In this document: in pieces, positions 33,087-41,814 of the stretch | How the letters are laid out: each line of letters starts with the position of its first letter | Numbering within the stretch: position 1 is the first letter of the stretch | NCBI GenBank assembly: GCA_037445555.1 | Contig: JBBIKG010000010.1 | Location: 26,789-90,788, forward strand | Length of the DNA: 64,000 nucleotides | From: JAAYJT01 sp037445555 | Lineage (GTDB): Bacteria > Bacteroidota > Bacteroidia > Bacteroidales > JAAYJT01 | Direction: 5' to 3' | Position numbers and translations under genes: made by a program | Notes under the pieces: model-generated | Told to the model about the DNA's origin: nothing | What the model saw: the letters and a program-made list of their open reading frames with translations, nothing else | Databases searched by the model: none

Positions 33087-33926
33087 TTATTGTACCTTCA
33101 CAAACTTAAGTGCACACCAGTCATCCATCGTCTTTGAAGCAATCCGTTCCCATCCCACCTTACCAGCAACATTTTGTATTGTTTCAATGTCCTGAGCATA
33201 GAATCCACTCAACAGAACCATCCCACCTTTAGCAAGATGTGCATCATAGGCAGGAATATCAATAAGCAGAATATTTCTGTTTATGTTGGCGAGTATGTAG
33301 TCAAAGCAACGGTCAGGAATAGACGAAGCATCTCCCTGTATAAGCTGAATGACAGGAGCATGATTGCGCTTAAAATTCTCCGTCGCATTTTCGTACGACC
33401 ACGGATCAATGTCAATTGCCGTAATTTCGAATGCCCCTTTCATGTGGGCGAGTATTGCCAGAACGCCTGTCCCCGTCCCCATGTCGAGCAGGGATTTTCC
33501 ACTAAGAAGTTCATCGAGCAGATACTCAATCATGAGCTTGGTTGTGGCATGATGGGCGGTTCCAAAAGACATTTTCGGTTGAATGACGATATCATAGGCA
33601 ATGCTTGAGACATTGGGTTTGGCATGAAAAGGAGCCCGCACCAAACAACGGTTACCCACCAATATAGGCGAATAATTGCTCTCCCATAGTGCATTCCAGT
33701 TCTGATCAGGAAGGTCTAGTACTTGCTCCACTACAGCCTGCCCGCCCGAAGCGGCTGCAACTGCCTCGCGGATATCGGAATCAAGCATTTCGTGACTAAT
33801 ATAGCCTATGAGTTGATCATGGGTTTCCTGAAAACTATCAAAACCCTTTTCAAGCATTGTGGCCATCAGTTGCCCGCGCAGGCGTTCATTATCTGCCACG
33901 TTAATTCTGACCTCGGTGTATTCCAT
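33087..33926 (-). CDS. prmA: Ribosomal protein L11 methyltransferase
   Basis: 279 residues. The C-terminal Rossmann methyltransferase has the AdoMet motif LLDMGTGTGVLAILA, followed by acidic AIDIDPWS and the motif IV sequence DYILANINRNIL (usual NPPY replaced by NINR, as is normal in PrmA). The N-terminal part is the L11-binding domain. It trimethylates ribosomal protein L11. Part of a minus-strand run with tpiA (20 bases upstream) and the 1475-residue gene downstream. Confidence 0.95.
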   Translation of the reverse strand: MEYTEVRINVADNERLRGQLMATMLEKGFDSFQETHDQLIGYISHEMLDSDIREAVAAASGGQAVVEQVLDLPDQNWNALWESNYSPILVGNRCLVRAPFHAKPNVSSIAYDIVIQPKMSFGTAHHATTKLMIEYLLDELLSGKSLLDMGTGTGVLAILAHMKGAFEITAIDIDPWSYENATENFKRNHAPVIQLIQGDASSIPDRCFDYILANINRNILLIDIPAYDAHLAKGGMVLLSGFYAQDIETIQNVAGKVGWERIASKTMDDWCALKFVKVQ

Positions 33927-33946
33927 GTTGACAGTTAGATTATTGC

Positions 33947-34714
33947 TTAAAAGGAACGGATGATGGACAGAAACTCTTCAGGCTTCAGAGAAGCACCTCC
34001 TATCAGTCCACCATCCACATCGGGATTGGCAAAAAGGCTTCGGGCATTGGCCGCATTGCAGCTTCCGCCATACAGAATAATCATTTCACCTGCAACCTTT
34101 TTTCCATAGCGCCGGCCAAAAATTTCACGGATAAAAGCATGCATTTCCTGTGCCTGACCGGGAGTGGCAGTCACCCCTGTTCCTATTGCCCAAATCGGCT
34201 CGTATGCAATCACGACCCTACTAAAGTCGTTAGCATCCAATCCGAAGAGTGCTGTTTCAACCTGATTTCTGACTACATCAAAGTGTTTTCCCGAATTTCG
34301 TTCATCCAGCTTCTCGCCACAACAATAAATCGGCACGAGGTCGTTTTGCAATGCCATCACTACTTTTTGACCAATCAGGATATCCCCTTCGCCGAAATAT
34401 TCCCTTCGCTCGGAGTGGCCAACAATAACAAATTCGGCACCAACTGACCTGAGCATCGGAGCCGATATCTCTCCGGTGTAAGCCCCCGATGCCATATGGC
34501 TGATATTCTGCCCACCGGTGTAAATGCCACTTCCGCGAACAATGTCGTAAATCATCTCAAGATACGGAAATGGCGGGCAAACGACCACCGTCACATTTTC
34601 GACCGGGTTTTGATCGAGGCCGTCCGAAATGTCATACATCAACTCCTCAGCCTCGTCAAAGTTTTTGTTCATTTTCCAGTTTCCGGCAACTATTTTTCCT
34701 CTTTTGGTTTTCAT
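33947..34714 (-). CDS. tpiA: Triosephosphate isomerase
   Basis: 255 residues, a full TIM barrel. Catalytic residues are present: Lys14 in GNWKMNK, His100 in VGHSERR, Glu172 in AYEPIWAIGTG, and the phosphate loop LYGGSCNAAN. Interconverts dihydroxyacetone phosphate and glyceraldehyde-3-phosphate. It follows the permease gene by 21 bases and is probably co-transcribed with prmA. Confidence 0.98.
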   Translation of the reverse strand: MKTKRGKIVAGNWKMNKNFDEAEELMYDISDGLDQNPVENVTVVVCPPFPYLEMIYDIVRGSGIYTGGQNISHMASGAYTGEISAPMLRSVGAEFVIVGHSERREYFGEGDILIGQKVVMALQNDLVPIYCCGEKLDERNSGKHFDVVRNQVETALFGLDANDFSRVVIAYEPIWAIGTGVTATPGQAQEMHAFIREIFGRRYGKKVAGEMIILYGGSCNAANARSLFANPDVDGGLIGGASLKPEEFLSIIRSF

Positions 34715-34735
34715 TGATTGATCATTGGTTAATAA

Positions 34736-35818
34736 TCAGGTACTTCGTATTCTTGGATCTAGCCATCCATAGGCGATATCCGTTATCAGGTTTATCAGTA
34801 TCAAAATAACAGAAATAAACAATACAGCGCCCATGATCACCGGGAAATCATACTTTTCGAGGGCGTCGACCATGACGGATCCCAGTCCTTTCCAGTCGAA
34901 TACATACTCAACAAAAACAGCACCGGAGAACAATGACGCCAGCCATCCGGATGCCGAAGTTATCACAGGGTTCAACGCATTGCGAAGCGCATGCCTGTAA
35001 ACGACCCTGTTACGGCTGAGTCCTTTGGCGTAGGCAGTGCGAATGTAGTCCTGTGATAGCACCTCGAGCATTGAATTTCGCATCAAACCGGAAAGGACCG
35101 CCAATGGCCTGACTCCTAAGGTAATTGCAGGAAGAATCAGATTCTTTAGCTCCAGATACTGACCTCTGCCCAAATCGTCCACCGAATACAAGCTACCAAA
35201 CATGTTAAGCCCCGTGTAGTCGGCCAGTACAAAGGCAAAAATCCATCCAAACAGTATCGCTGCAAAAAAAGACGGAACTGACATCCCCAGGACTGAAAAC
35301 ACCATTGCTGTGCGGTCGATCCAGCTGTTGGGGTGCAGTGCCGAAAGGATGCCTAATCCCAATCCTAAAACTATGGCTATGGCCATTGCGGTTATAGCCA
35401 GTATGGCGGTGTTAGGAAACGCAGAGGTGACAATATCGGTCACTTCTCTCTGGCTTTGGTATGACCGGCGCATATAGGGCTTTTTGAGCACGATGACACC
35501 TCCGTTGCCAGTGTGGATAAGCTCTAAAAGAGGTGAATATTTTTCGGTATCCAGAAACCAGTACCCCTCCTGCTTTGTCGTGCTGTACCACGACAGAGGA
35601 GAAAGATCATTCAGAAGGTTTGCATATTGCACCAGCAAAGGGCGATGTAATCCCAGATCCTTTTCAATAGCCTCCACCGAAGCAATATCACTACGTTGGC
35701 CAAGCATCATGCGGGCCGGATCTCCAGGTAAGATATTGAATAATAAAAACAAGACGGTAATTACTCCGAAAAGCACCAAAAATCCATATGCCAGTCTTCT
35801 GGCGACGAAACCTGTCAT
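34736..35818 (-). CDS. ABC transporter permease, DppB/OppB type
   Basis: 360 residues. The N-terminus GFVARRLAYGFLVLFGVITVLFLLF and LPGDPARMMLG are typical of the first permease of dipeptide/nickel importers, and the coupling EAA-like loop (LRNALNPVITSASGWLASLFSGAVFVEYVF) is near residue 270-300. An insertion of about 75 residues (roughly 70-145) stands between helix 1 and helix 2, seen in Bacteroidota members. The usual DppC permease, ATPases and binding protein are not adjacent, so the rest of the transporter must be elsewhere. Confidence 0.9.
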   Translation of the reverse strand: MTGFVARRLAYGFLVLFGVITVLFLLFNILPGDPARMMLGQRSDIASVEAIEKDLGLHRPLLVQYANLLNDLSPLSWYSTTKQEGYWFLDTEKYSPLLELIHTGNGGVIVLKKPYMRRSYQSQREVTDIVTSAFPNTAILAITAMAIAIVLGLGLGILSALHPNSWIDRTAMVFSVLGMSVPSFFAAILFGWIFAFVLADYTGLNMFGSLYSVDDLGRGQYLELKNLILPAITLGVRPLAVLSGLMRNSMLEVLSQDYIRTAYAKGLSRNRVVYRHALRNALNPVITSASGWLASLFSGAVFVEYVFDWKGLGSVMVDALEKYDFPVIMGAVLFISVILILINLITDIAYGWLDPRIRST

Positions 35819-35851
35819 TTCAGTTCAAGTTTCGATCGTTTACTGCACATG

Positions 35852-36949
35852 TCATTGCTCGAGGCTCAGGTTTTCGAATGCAGGAAAATTACGGTAGCTC
35901 CATTTATCCACGACTACGCCATTTTTCAGCAGGAGCAATCCGGGATTCGAACGTAACATAATCTTTAACTCCACTGGATCAGCCAATAAGAAATCGTAAT
36001 CAAGGTTCAATTCTTGTCGCTTAAGGTTAGCTGATTGGAGGTTATTTGCAATGGCTACAAATGAGTGGCCTGCGGCTTCAGCCTTCAGAAAAAAATCATT
36101 CATGGCCACAAGTTTTTCCGAATCTACATCTTCGATTTTCCAGGCCACGAACACAAACTGATATTCCGGATTCCTGAGAATGCTTTCAGTAACATCGATG
36201 GATGAGGAATCGAATACCTGTAGATTGATTGGAGGTGCAGGATTGGGATCAACCACGCGTCTCGAAACAAACTCCCATGATGCTACCCAGGCCGCATCGT
36301 TGAATGGGTAGTTTGGCGAAAGGTATTCCTTTATTTCACCCGTTTCCTTGTTGCGATAGGTCAGGTAATACTCTACAGGCAAGGTGCGTTCAGGCACCAT
36401 GTTGTTTCCCACCTTCCACGCCAAAAGGTCGATGACCGGCAGATTGCGATAATTATAGAGCGAAAAAAGGATAAATGCAAAGAAAATCATACATAACACG
36501 GGCCATTCATACAGCGGCCTAACCTTCCGGGGTTGCCTTCGGATTTCAAATAATAGGTACATTGTCGGCACCATGAGTACGATGTTTTTGTAGAATGTCT
36601 GCCAATTGGTCAGCACAATGGCATCGCCAAAGCACCCGCAATCGGGAACAGGTTCATAAATGGCATCGTAGAAGGTAAGCAAAGTGAAAAATGACATCAT
36701 CAGCAGCAGGAGCCATCGGCTGATTCTGGGAATAATATTGAGTATGAGAGCCAATCCAAGCGAAAACTCAACGGTGCAAAGGAAAACAGATAGTGCCAGA
36801 GAAAAAGGAATAAGTGCGTTAAGCTGATAGGCCACTAGATAATCCTCGATGCGGAAGGCGGTACCCAGCGGATCAATTCCCTTAACAAAACCGGAAAAAA
36901 TAAACACTAACCCGACAAACCAGCGGCTAATCAAAGAAAAAGTTTTCAT
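35852..36949 (-). CDS. DoxX/MauE-like membrane protein with thioredoxin-like tail (BT_3928 type)
   Basis: 365 residues from the ATG at 36949, where MKTFSLISRWFVGLVFIFSGFVKGIDPLG opens the DoxX domain; an upstream ATG at 36976 adds nine residues. Four to five membrane helices fill residues 1-165, with a DCGCFG motif (Cys104, Cys106) in the loop after helix 3, as in MauE-like redox proteins. The C-terminal part (about 235-350) has a thioredoxin-like strand pattern (YQFVFVAWKIED ... FVAIANN ... PGLLLLKNGVVVDKW) but lacks CxxC. A periplasmic redox role is possible but not shown. It sits between DUF1599 and the permease gene. Confidence 0.82.
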   Translation of the reverse strand: MKTFSLISRWFVGLVFIFSGFVKGIDPLGTAFRIEDYLVAYQLNALIPFSLALSVFLCTVEFSLGLALILNIIPRISRWLLLLMMSFFTLLTFYDAIYEPVPDCGCFGDAIVLTNWQTFYKNIVLMVPTMYLLFEIRRQPRKVRPLYEWPVLCMIFFAFILFSLYNYRNLPVIDLLAWKVGNNMVPERTLPVEYYLTYRNKETGEIKEYLSPNYPFNDAAWVASWEFVSRRVVDPNPAPPINLQVFDSSSIDVTESILRNPEYQFVFVAWKIEDVDSEKLVAMNDFFLKAEAAGHSFVAIANNLQSANLKRQELNLDYDFLLADPVELKIMLRSNPGLLLLKNGVVVDKWSYRNFPAFENLSLEQ

Positions 36950-37006
36950 GGCAATTTTTTCATTTGTAATGATCAAACTATATCATTTGTTGGGTAGCAG
37001 GTTTTC

Positions 37007-37543
37007 TTATTCCTCGAGCTTGATGAGCGCAAAAACAGAGTAGTTGATAATGTCATAGTAGTTTGCGTCAATTCCCTCAGATACCAGGGTTTCGCCTTTT
37101 TTATCTTCTATCTGCTTGATCCTAAGCAGTTTCATGAGTATGATATCGGTAAATGAGCCAGGTCGCATATCACGCCAGGCTTCGCCATAGTCGTGATTCT
37201 TCCTTGAGAGCAGCTGCCTTGCGTTAGCTGTGTACCGGAGGTAGGCATCCAGGGCTTTGTCTTGATTAAGGTTTGCTTCGTCGGCTACGCCCAGTTCAAG
37301 CTGAATGAGCGCCATGAGCGAATAGTTGATGATGCCGATGAACTCCGATTCAATACCTTCGTTTACCAGGCTAACACCCTTTTCTTCGATGCTGCGTATG
37401 CGTTTTGCTTTGATAAAAATCTGATCGGTTAGCGAAGGGGTACGCAAAATTCTCCAGGCAGTTCCGTAATCCCGCATTTTCTCCATAAAAACCCGACGGC
37501 ATTTCGTTATGATGTTGTCAAAACTCTCGAGGGTGTTATTCAT
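37007..37543 (-). CDS. DUF1599 protein with two internal repeats
   Basis: 178 residues. The protein is two copies of one unit: residues about 14-85 (RDYGTAWRILRTPSLTDQI ... INYSLMALIQLE) and about 105-177 (HDYGEAWRDMRPGSFTDII ... INYSVFALIKLE). Both keep DYGxAWR, a Thr-Asp pair, an E(E/D)KG loop and the closing INYS(L/V)xALI. DUF1599 is called nucleotide modification-associated domain 1 in Pfam, but the Bacteroidota member is of unknown role. Located 57 bases upstream of the DoxX gene, same direction, and divergent from folP. Confidence 0.85.
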   Translation of the reverse strand: MNNTLESFDNIITKCRRVFMEKMRDYGTAWRILRTPSLTDQIFIKAKRIRSIEEKGVSLVNEGIESEFIGIINYSLMALIQLELGVADEANLNQDKALDAYLRYTANARQLLSRKNHDYGEAWRDMRPGSFTDIILMKLLRIKQIEDKKGETLVSEGIDANYYDIINYSVFALIKLEE

Positions 37544-37683
37544 TGGAATATTTGTATTTTAGCAAAACAGACGACAAAGCCGGAATGACCTCAAAATAAA
37601 ATATTTAGGAAGAGACTATTCAGAATTACTTTGCCTTCTCTAGTTTCTGATTTTACACCCTAAAAGTATTAAATTTCCTAATT

Positions 37684-38529
37684 GTGGTAAGCATCCGATC
37701 CAATAAAAGACAGATCTATTCAAGTGGCACCGTTGTCATGGGCATCATTAACCTCACCCCCGATTCATTTTACCATGGCAGCCGCTACACAGCTGAGCGG
37801 GCAGTTGAGGTATCTGCACGTATGCTTGCAGAAGGGGCCACGATACTAGACTTGGGTCCAATGTCGACACGTCCGGGGGCGGTTGAGATAAGTGAATCGG
37901 AAGAAATGCACCGTTTGATACCTTCACTGCAGAATTTGCGCAAGGCTTTCCCGGATGCTTTTATCTCTGTGGATACATACCGATCGGCTGTTGCTGCAGA
38001 GGCGCTATTAGGCGGTGCCGACATGATAAATGACATATCAGGCGGAACTTTTGATGAAGCCATGATGAAGACAGTAGCTGCACATGATGCTGCATACGTA
38101 ATCATGCATACGCAGGGAAAACCCTCGGTGATGCAGCAAAAACCCGTCTACAAGAACATAGAGGAGGAGGTGTTTGATTTTTTGAGAAAGCAGGCTAAAC
38201 TGGCTTCGGAAGCAGGCATAACAAGCATAGCAATTGATCCAGGATTCGGATTCGGCAAAACTCTGGAGCATAATTACACACTCTTATCCGCTCTAAGGAC
38301 ATTTACCTCGCTGGGTTACCCCCTGCTGGTGGGATTCTCGCGCAAATCGATGATTTCTAAGCCTCTGGGAATTACAGCCCGTGAGTCGCTGAACGGAACC
38401 ACGGTGCTCAACACCATTGCCCTGATGAATGGCGCTGATATTCTGAGGGTACATGATGTGAAAGAAGCAGTCGAAGCTAAGCGTTTGTTAGAATATTATC
38501 AACAAACCCACGTTACTATCCAGTCATAA
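37684..38529 (+). CDS. folP: Dihydropteroate synthase
   Basis: 281 residues with a GTG start; the next in-frame ATG (37738) would remove the first strand of the barrel. Joins p-aminobenzoate to 6-hydroxymethyl-dihydropterin diphosphate in folate synthesis. Motifs: VMGIINLTPDSFYHG, ILDLGPMSTRPGA (usually DIGGESTRPGA; here Pro-Met replace the Gly-Glu of the motif), SVDTYRSAVA, IAIDPGFGFGKT and LLVGFSRKSMI. It precedes cdaA by 26 bases, an order common in Bacteroidota. Confidence 0.94.
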   Translation: MVSIRSNKRQIYSSGTVVMGIINLTPDSFYHGSRYTAERAVEVSARMLAEGATILDLGPMSTRPGAVEISESEEMHRLIPSLQNLRKAFPDAFISVDTYRSAVAAEALLGGADMINDISGGTFDEAMMKTVAAHDAAYVIMHTQGKPSVMQQKPVYKNIEEEVFDFLRKQAKLASEAGITSIAIDPGFGFGKTLEHNYTLLSALRTFTSLGYPLLVGFSRKSMISKPLGITARESLNGTTVLNTIALMNGADILRVHDVKEAVEAKRLLEYYQQTHVTIQS

Positions 38530-38555
38530 CTCCACATATTTTTTTGTACATTCCT

Positions 38556-39341
38556 ATGATTGACCTGTTCATAAAAGTCCGAATGCTCGATGTTGTTGAT
38601 ATCCTGCTTGTTGCCTTTCTGCTTTACGAAATCTACAATCTGGTCAAGGGAACAGCGGCAATTCGGATTTTCCTGGGCATTGTCGCCATTTTTGTTGCCT
38701 GGCGTATCGTAAGGATACTTCAAATGGAGTTGCTGAGCGAGATACTTGGCGCATTTATCAGTGTGGGGTTCATTGCCCTCATCGTCGTATTTCAGCCCGA
38801 AATCAGGAAGTTTCTGCTCATGCTGGGTAATCCAACGTTTATCAACCGCCGGAGACGTCGTTTTTTCTTCTGGAAAGTTGATGTGAACCAGGGCAGACTC
38901 CTTGATATCATGCCAATTGTGAATGCATGCAATCGGATGTCCTCGTCCAAGACCGGCGCCCTTATTGTGCTTGCACAAAACAATGCACTAGCCGAGTATG
39001 TCGAAACCGGCGAATTGCTTGATGCACGCATCACCGAGCAAATGATTGAAAGCATTTTCTTCAAAAACAGCCCCTTGCACGACGGAGCGCTCATCATCAT
39101 CGATAACCGTCTTAATGCAGCCCGGTGCGTCCTACCTGTCTCTATCAGTGAAGACTTGCCGGCACATCTGGGCTTAAGACATCGGGCGGCCATAGGGATT
39201 ACCGAGCGAAGCGATGCGGTTGCCATCACCGTTTCGGAGCAGACAGGGAAAATATCATTCTGCAAGGAAGGTGAACTGAGAACCGATGTATCGATAGTGG
39301 AGTTGAAGGCTCTGCTTGATGAGGAGTTTAGTCCGCTCTGA
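38556..39341 (+). CDS. cdaA: Diadenylate cyclase CdaA
   Basis: 261 residues from the ATG at 38556; a TTG at 38544 is a less likely start. Makes the second messenger c-di-AMP from two ATP. Three membrane helices occupy residues about 12-80. The DisA_N catalytic domain follows, with the active-site DGA at 176-178 (HDGALIIID) and RHR at 208-210 (GLRHRAAIG). No CdaR gene follows, as is usual outside Firmicutes. Its stop overlaps the 3' end of the convergent lipoprotein gene by 14 bases. Confidence 0.94.
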   Translation: MIDLFIKVRMLDVVDILLVAFLLYEIYNLVKGTAAIRIFLGIVAIFVAWRIVRILQMELLSEILGAFISVGFIALIVVFQPEIRKFLLMLGNPTFINRRRRRFFFWKVDVNQGRLLDIMPIVNACNRMSSSKTGALIVLAQNNALAEYVETGELLDARITEQMIESIFFKNSPLHDGALIIIDNRLNAARCVLPVSISEDLPAHLGLRHRAAIGITERSDAVAITVSEQTGKISFCKEGELRTDVSIVELKALLDEEFSPL

Positions 39342-39870
39342 CAGCAACCGAATCCACTTTCTTTTCAAATCCTTCGATCAATTCGTCCGCCGTTTTACCC
39401 AAATCCTTAATCACAAGAACGGCGTCATCGGCCAGCTCATGGTCAGGGTATTTTTCAATGAAAAATGAGTAGTATTCTCTGGCCTGAACGAAATTTCTGT
39501 AGAAATTTTCATAAATAAATCCAAGCATAAAAAGGCTTTCAGGAGCACGCCTGAATGCCGGATATTCGAGAAGGATTTTGTTTAAGAACTCTTCAGCCCG
39601 CTCAGGCATTCCGAAATTCATTGACAAGTTCGATGCGCTTAAAAGAAATGCAGGAGCGGTGGTATCCTGAGGATATTTGCTAGCATAACTGACATAGGCC
39701 TCCACCAGTGCTTCCATTTTTTCGCGGCTAAAGGTGCCTGAATTACTTTCAAAGACTTCATTTTCAAGCGCTTTAACCTTATTGAAGTGGCGATCTTTTT
39801 GCCATGAGCATGAGGTCATGAAGTAAAAAAGTAAAATGACGATGGCAAATGATAAAGTTTTAACTGTCAT
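39328..39870 (-). CDS. TPR-containing lipoprotein
   Basis: 180 residues. The leader ends in the lipobox YFMTSC (Cys21). Residues about 50-165 form paired helices spaced like tetratricopeptide repeats (AEEFLNKILLEYPAFRRAPESLFMLGFIYENF ... AREYYSFFIEKYPDHELADDAV, in two segments), the pattern of YbgF/BamD-like outer-membrane lipoproteins. It is too short for BamD. Role unknown. It overlaps the stop of cdaA and may be the last gene of the ruvX-def run (11 bases after def). Confidence 0.78.
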   Translation of the reverse strand: MTVKTLSFAIVILLFYFMTSCSWQKDRHFNKVKALENEVFESNSGTFSREKMEALVEAYVSYASKYPQDTTAPAFLLSASNLSMNFGMPERAEEFLNKILLEYPAFRRAPESLFMLGFIYENFYRNFVQAREYYSFFIEKYPDHELADDAVLVIKDLGKTADELIEGFEKKVDSVAVRAD

Positions 39871-39881
39871 TGAAGCTCTGA

Positions 39882-40454
39882 TTATGCGGTACGTTTTTTG
39901 AGCAAGGGAAATACCATCTTGTAGGAAACGTCAATCATGCCTTTTGAGATATCCGTGAGTTTTCGTTTGAGGAGCATACGTTTGAGCGGGTTGATCCTGT
40001 CAACAAAGAGTACGCCTTCGAGATGGTCGTATTCGTGTTGAATGATTCGTGCAGCCATACCATCAAAAACCTCATCGTGCCTCTGGAAGTTTTCATCGAA
40101 ATATTGCAGCCGGACTTTGCTTTTGCGCGTTACATCCTCGTGCAGGTCGGGCAGGCTCAGGCATCCTTCGTTGTAAACCCATTCCTCACCCGACTCTTCG
40201 ATGATCCTCGGATTAATAAACACTTTCTTAAAACCCTGAAGATTAGGGTTATCTTCTGCAAAGGGAGAGGCGTCGACCAAAAATAGCCTAATGGGGCGAT
40301 TTACCTGTGGAGCGGCTAACCCAACACCAGCTGAGGCATACATGGTTTCGAACATATTACTGATAAGTTCTGAAAGACCTTGGTAATCAGGGCTTATTTC
40401 TGCGGCTACTTTACGCAAGCTGGGATGGCCGTAAGCAACAACTGGAATTATCAT
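39882..40454 (-). CDS. def: Peptide deformylase
   Basis: 190 residues from the ATG at 40454, which overlaps the ruvX stop by four bases; a start at 40490 would lie inside ruvX. Removes the formyl group from nascent proteins. The three signature motifs are intact: GVGLAAPQ (43-50), EGCLS with metal ligand Cys98, and HEYDH (140-144). Confidence 0.97.
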   Translation of the reverse strand: MIIPVVAYGHPSLRKVAAEISPDYQGLSELISNMFETMYASAGVGLAAPQVNRPIRLFLVDASPFAEDNPNLQGFKKVFINPRIIEESGEEWVYNEGCLSLPDLHEDVTRKSKVRLQYFDENFQRHDEVFDGMAARIIQHEYDHLEGVLFVDRINPLKRMLLKRKLTDISKGMIDVSYKMVFPLLKKRTA

Positions 40455-40882
40455 AGTCTGGATGCTTTCATTTTTGTTTGTTCGAGCCACGACTGAAGAA
40501 TAAGCACGGCACTCACCCCGTCGACCAGCGATTTGTCTCGCCTTGCTTTCTTGGTCAAGCCCGCCCGAAGGATGGCCTCAGAGGCAATTTTTGAGGTGAA
40601 TCGCTCATCCATCCGTTCAATCAAGAGATCTGGAAATTTCTTTCGTAATTCTTTCACGAATGGCTCGATGTAAATAACAGCTTCCGAGGCTTGATTGTTC
40701 AAGGTACGGGGCTCGCCAATCACCACACAATCCACCTTTTCATGTGTCATGTACTCCCATAAGAACTCCAATACCTTGAATGAAGGCAGGGAGGTGAGCA
40801 GACTGGCAATCAACTGCATCTCGTCGGTGACAGCTATCCCCGAGCGTTTGCGTCCATAATCAATGGCTAGTATTCGGCCCAA
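40451..40882 (-). CDS. ruvX: Holliday junction resolvase-like protein RuvX (YqgF)
   Basis: 143 residues. The start must be TTG at 40882 (decoded as GRILAIDYGRKRSGIAVTDE after Met), because an in-frame stop lies three codons upstream with no ATG between. RNase H-like fold: catalytic Asp in AIDYG, Glu in VIGEPRTL and Asp in the C-terminal KSLVDGVSAV. YqgF proteins act in pre-16S rRNA processing and possibly junction resolution. Coupled by ATGA overlap to def. Confidence 0.92.
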   Translation of the reverse strand: MGRILAIDYGRKRSGIAVTDEMQLIASLLTSLPSFKVLEFLWEYMTHEKVDCVVIGEPRTLNNQASEAVIYIEPFVKELRKKFPDLLIERMDERFTSKIASEAILRAGLTKKARRDKSLVDGVSAVLILQSWLEQTKMKASRL

Positions 40883-40900
40883 ATGCTCTTAATTTGGCTG

Positions 40901-40908
40901 CAAAATTA
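40901..40908 (-). promoter_or_regulatory. Possible -7 element of ruvX-def
   Basis: Minus strand TAATTTTG, 19 bases before the TTG start of ruvX. A TTG lies at 23 bases spacing, longer than ideal. Confidence 0.4.
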
Positions 40909-40967
40909 GCCAAAATGCTTAACCTATCAGCCAATAATGAGTATTTTTGAAGTTAGAAACCTAAACA

Positions 40968-41786
40968 ATGATGGAGGAAATCAAAAAACTGATAATAGAA
41001 GCATGGACCGACAGGCAGAAATTATCCGATGAGCCTACCCGCCTTGCCATTAGCCACGTGATAGACCTACTCGATAAGGGCGAACTCAGGGTTGCAGCCA
41101 ATGAAAACGGACAATGGACGCTTAATGAATGGGTCAAGATGGCGGTGATTCTGTATTTTCCAATGAGCCAGATGCAAGTGACCGAGGTAGGACCATTTGA
41201 ATTTTTTGACAAGATTCCCCTCAAGCGAAATTACAAACAGCTTGGTGTAAGGGTAGTGCCTCATGCCGTTGCCCGCTACGGATCATATATCGCACCAGGA
41301 GTAATTCTGATGCCTTCGTATGTAAATATTGGTGCTTTTGTGGATAGCGGCACCATGGTCGATACCTGGGCTACGGTAGGGTCATGTGCCCAAATTGGAA
41401 AAAATGTCCATTTGAGTGGCGGGGTTGGGATCGGAGGTGTACTTGAACCGGTACAGGCAAGCCCTGTGATTGTCGAGGATGGCTGTTTCGTCGGTTCCCG
41501 CTGCATAATCGTCGAAGGGGCTCATATCGGACAGGAAACTGTGCTTGGAGCTAATGTGGTGATAACCGGGTCAACCAAAATTATTGACGTCACTGGCCCT
41601 TCGCCCACAGAGTACAAAGGTTATGTACCACCAAGATCCGTCGTCATCCCGGGTGGTTATACAAAATATTTCCCGGCCGGCACGTATCAGGTTCCCTGCG
41701 CTCTTATCATCGGGCAAAGGCAGCCATCCACCGACCTGAAGACATCACTCAATGACGCTCTCAGGGATTTTGATGTTGCAGTATAA
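40968..41786 (+). CDS. dapD: Tetrahydrodipicolinate N-succinyltransferase
   Basis: 272 residues. Adds succinyl from succinyl-CoA in the diaminopimelate/lysine pathway. The N-terminal helical part is followed by hexapeptide repeats of a left-handed beta helix (VPHAVARYGSYIAPGVILMP, then IGAFVDSGTMVDTWATVGSC, then GRxVHLSGGVGIGGVLEP-like), which fits the trimeric DapD family. TATTTTTG at 40942-40949 could be its -7 element. It shares the window with the LKR/SDH lysine genes, indicating both synthesis and turnover of lysine. Confidence 0.96.
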   Translation: MMEEIKKLIIEAWTDRQKLSDEPTRLAISHVIDLLDKGELRVAANENGQWTLNEWVKMAVILYFPMSQMQVTEVGPFEFFDKIPLKRNYKQLGVRVVPHAVARYGSYIAPGVILMPSYVNIGAFVDSGTMVDTWATVGSCAQIGKNVHLSGGVGIGGVLEPVQASPVIVEDGCFVGSRCIIVEGAHIGQETVLGANVVITGSTKIIDVTGPSPTEYKGYVPPRSVVIPGGYTKYFPAGTYQVPCALIIGQRQPSTDLKTSLNDALRDFDVAV

Positions 41787-41814
41787 CATCACAACTTTCT
41801 TACACAACCGCTGC

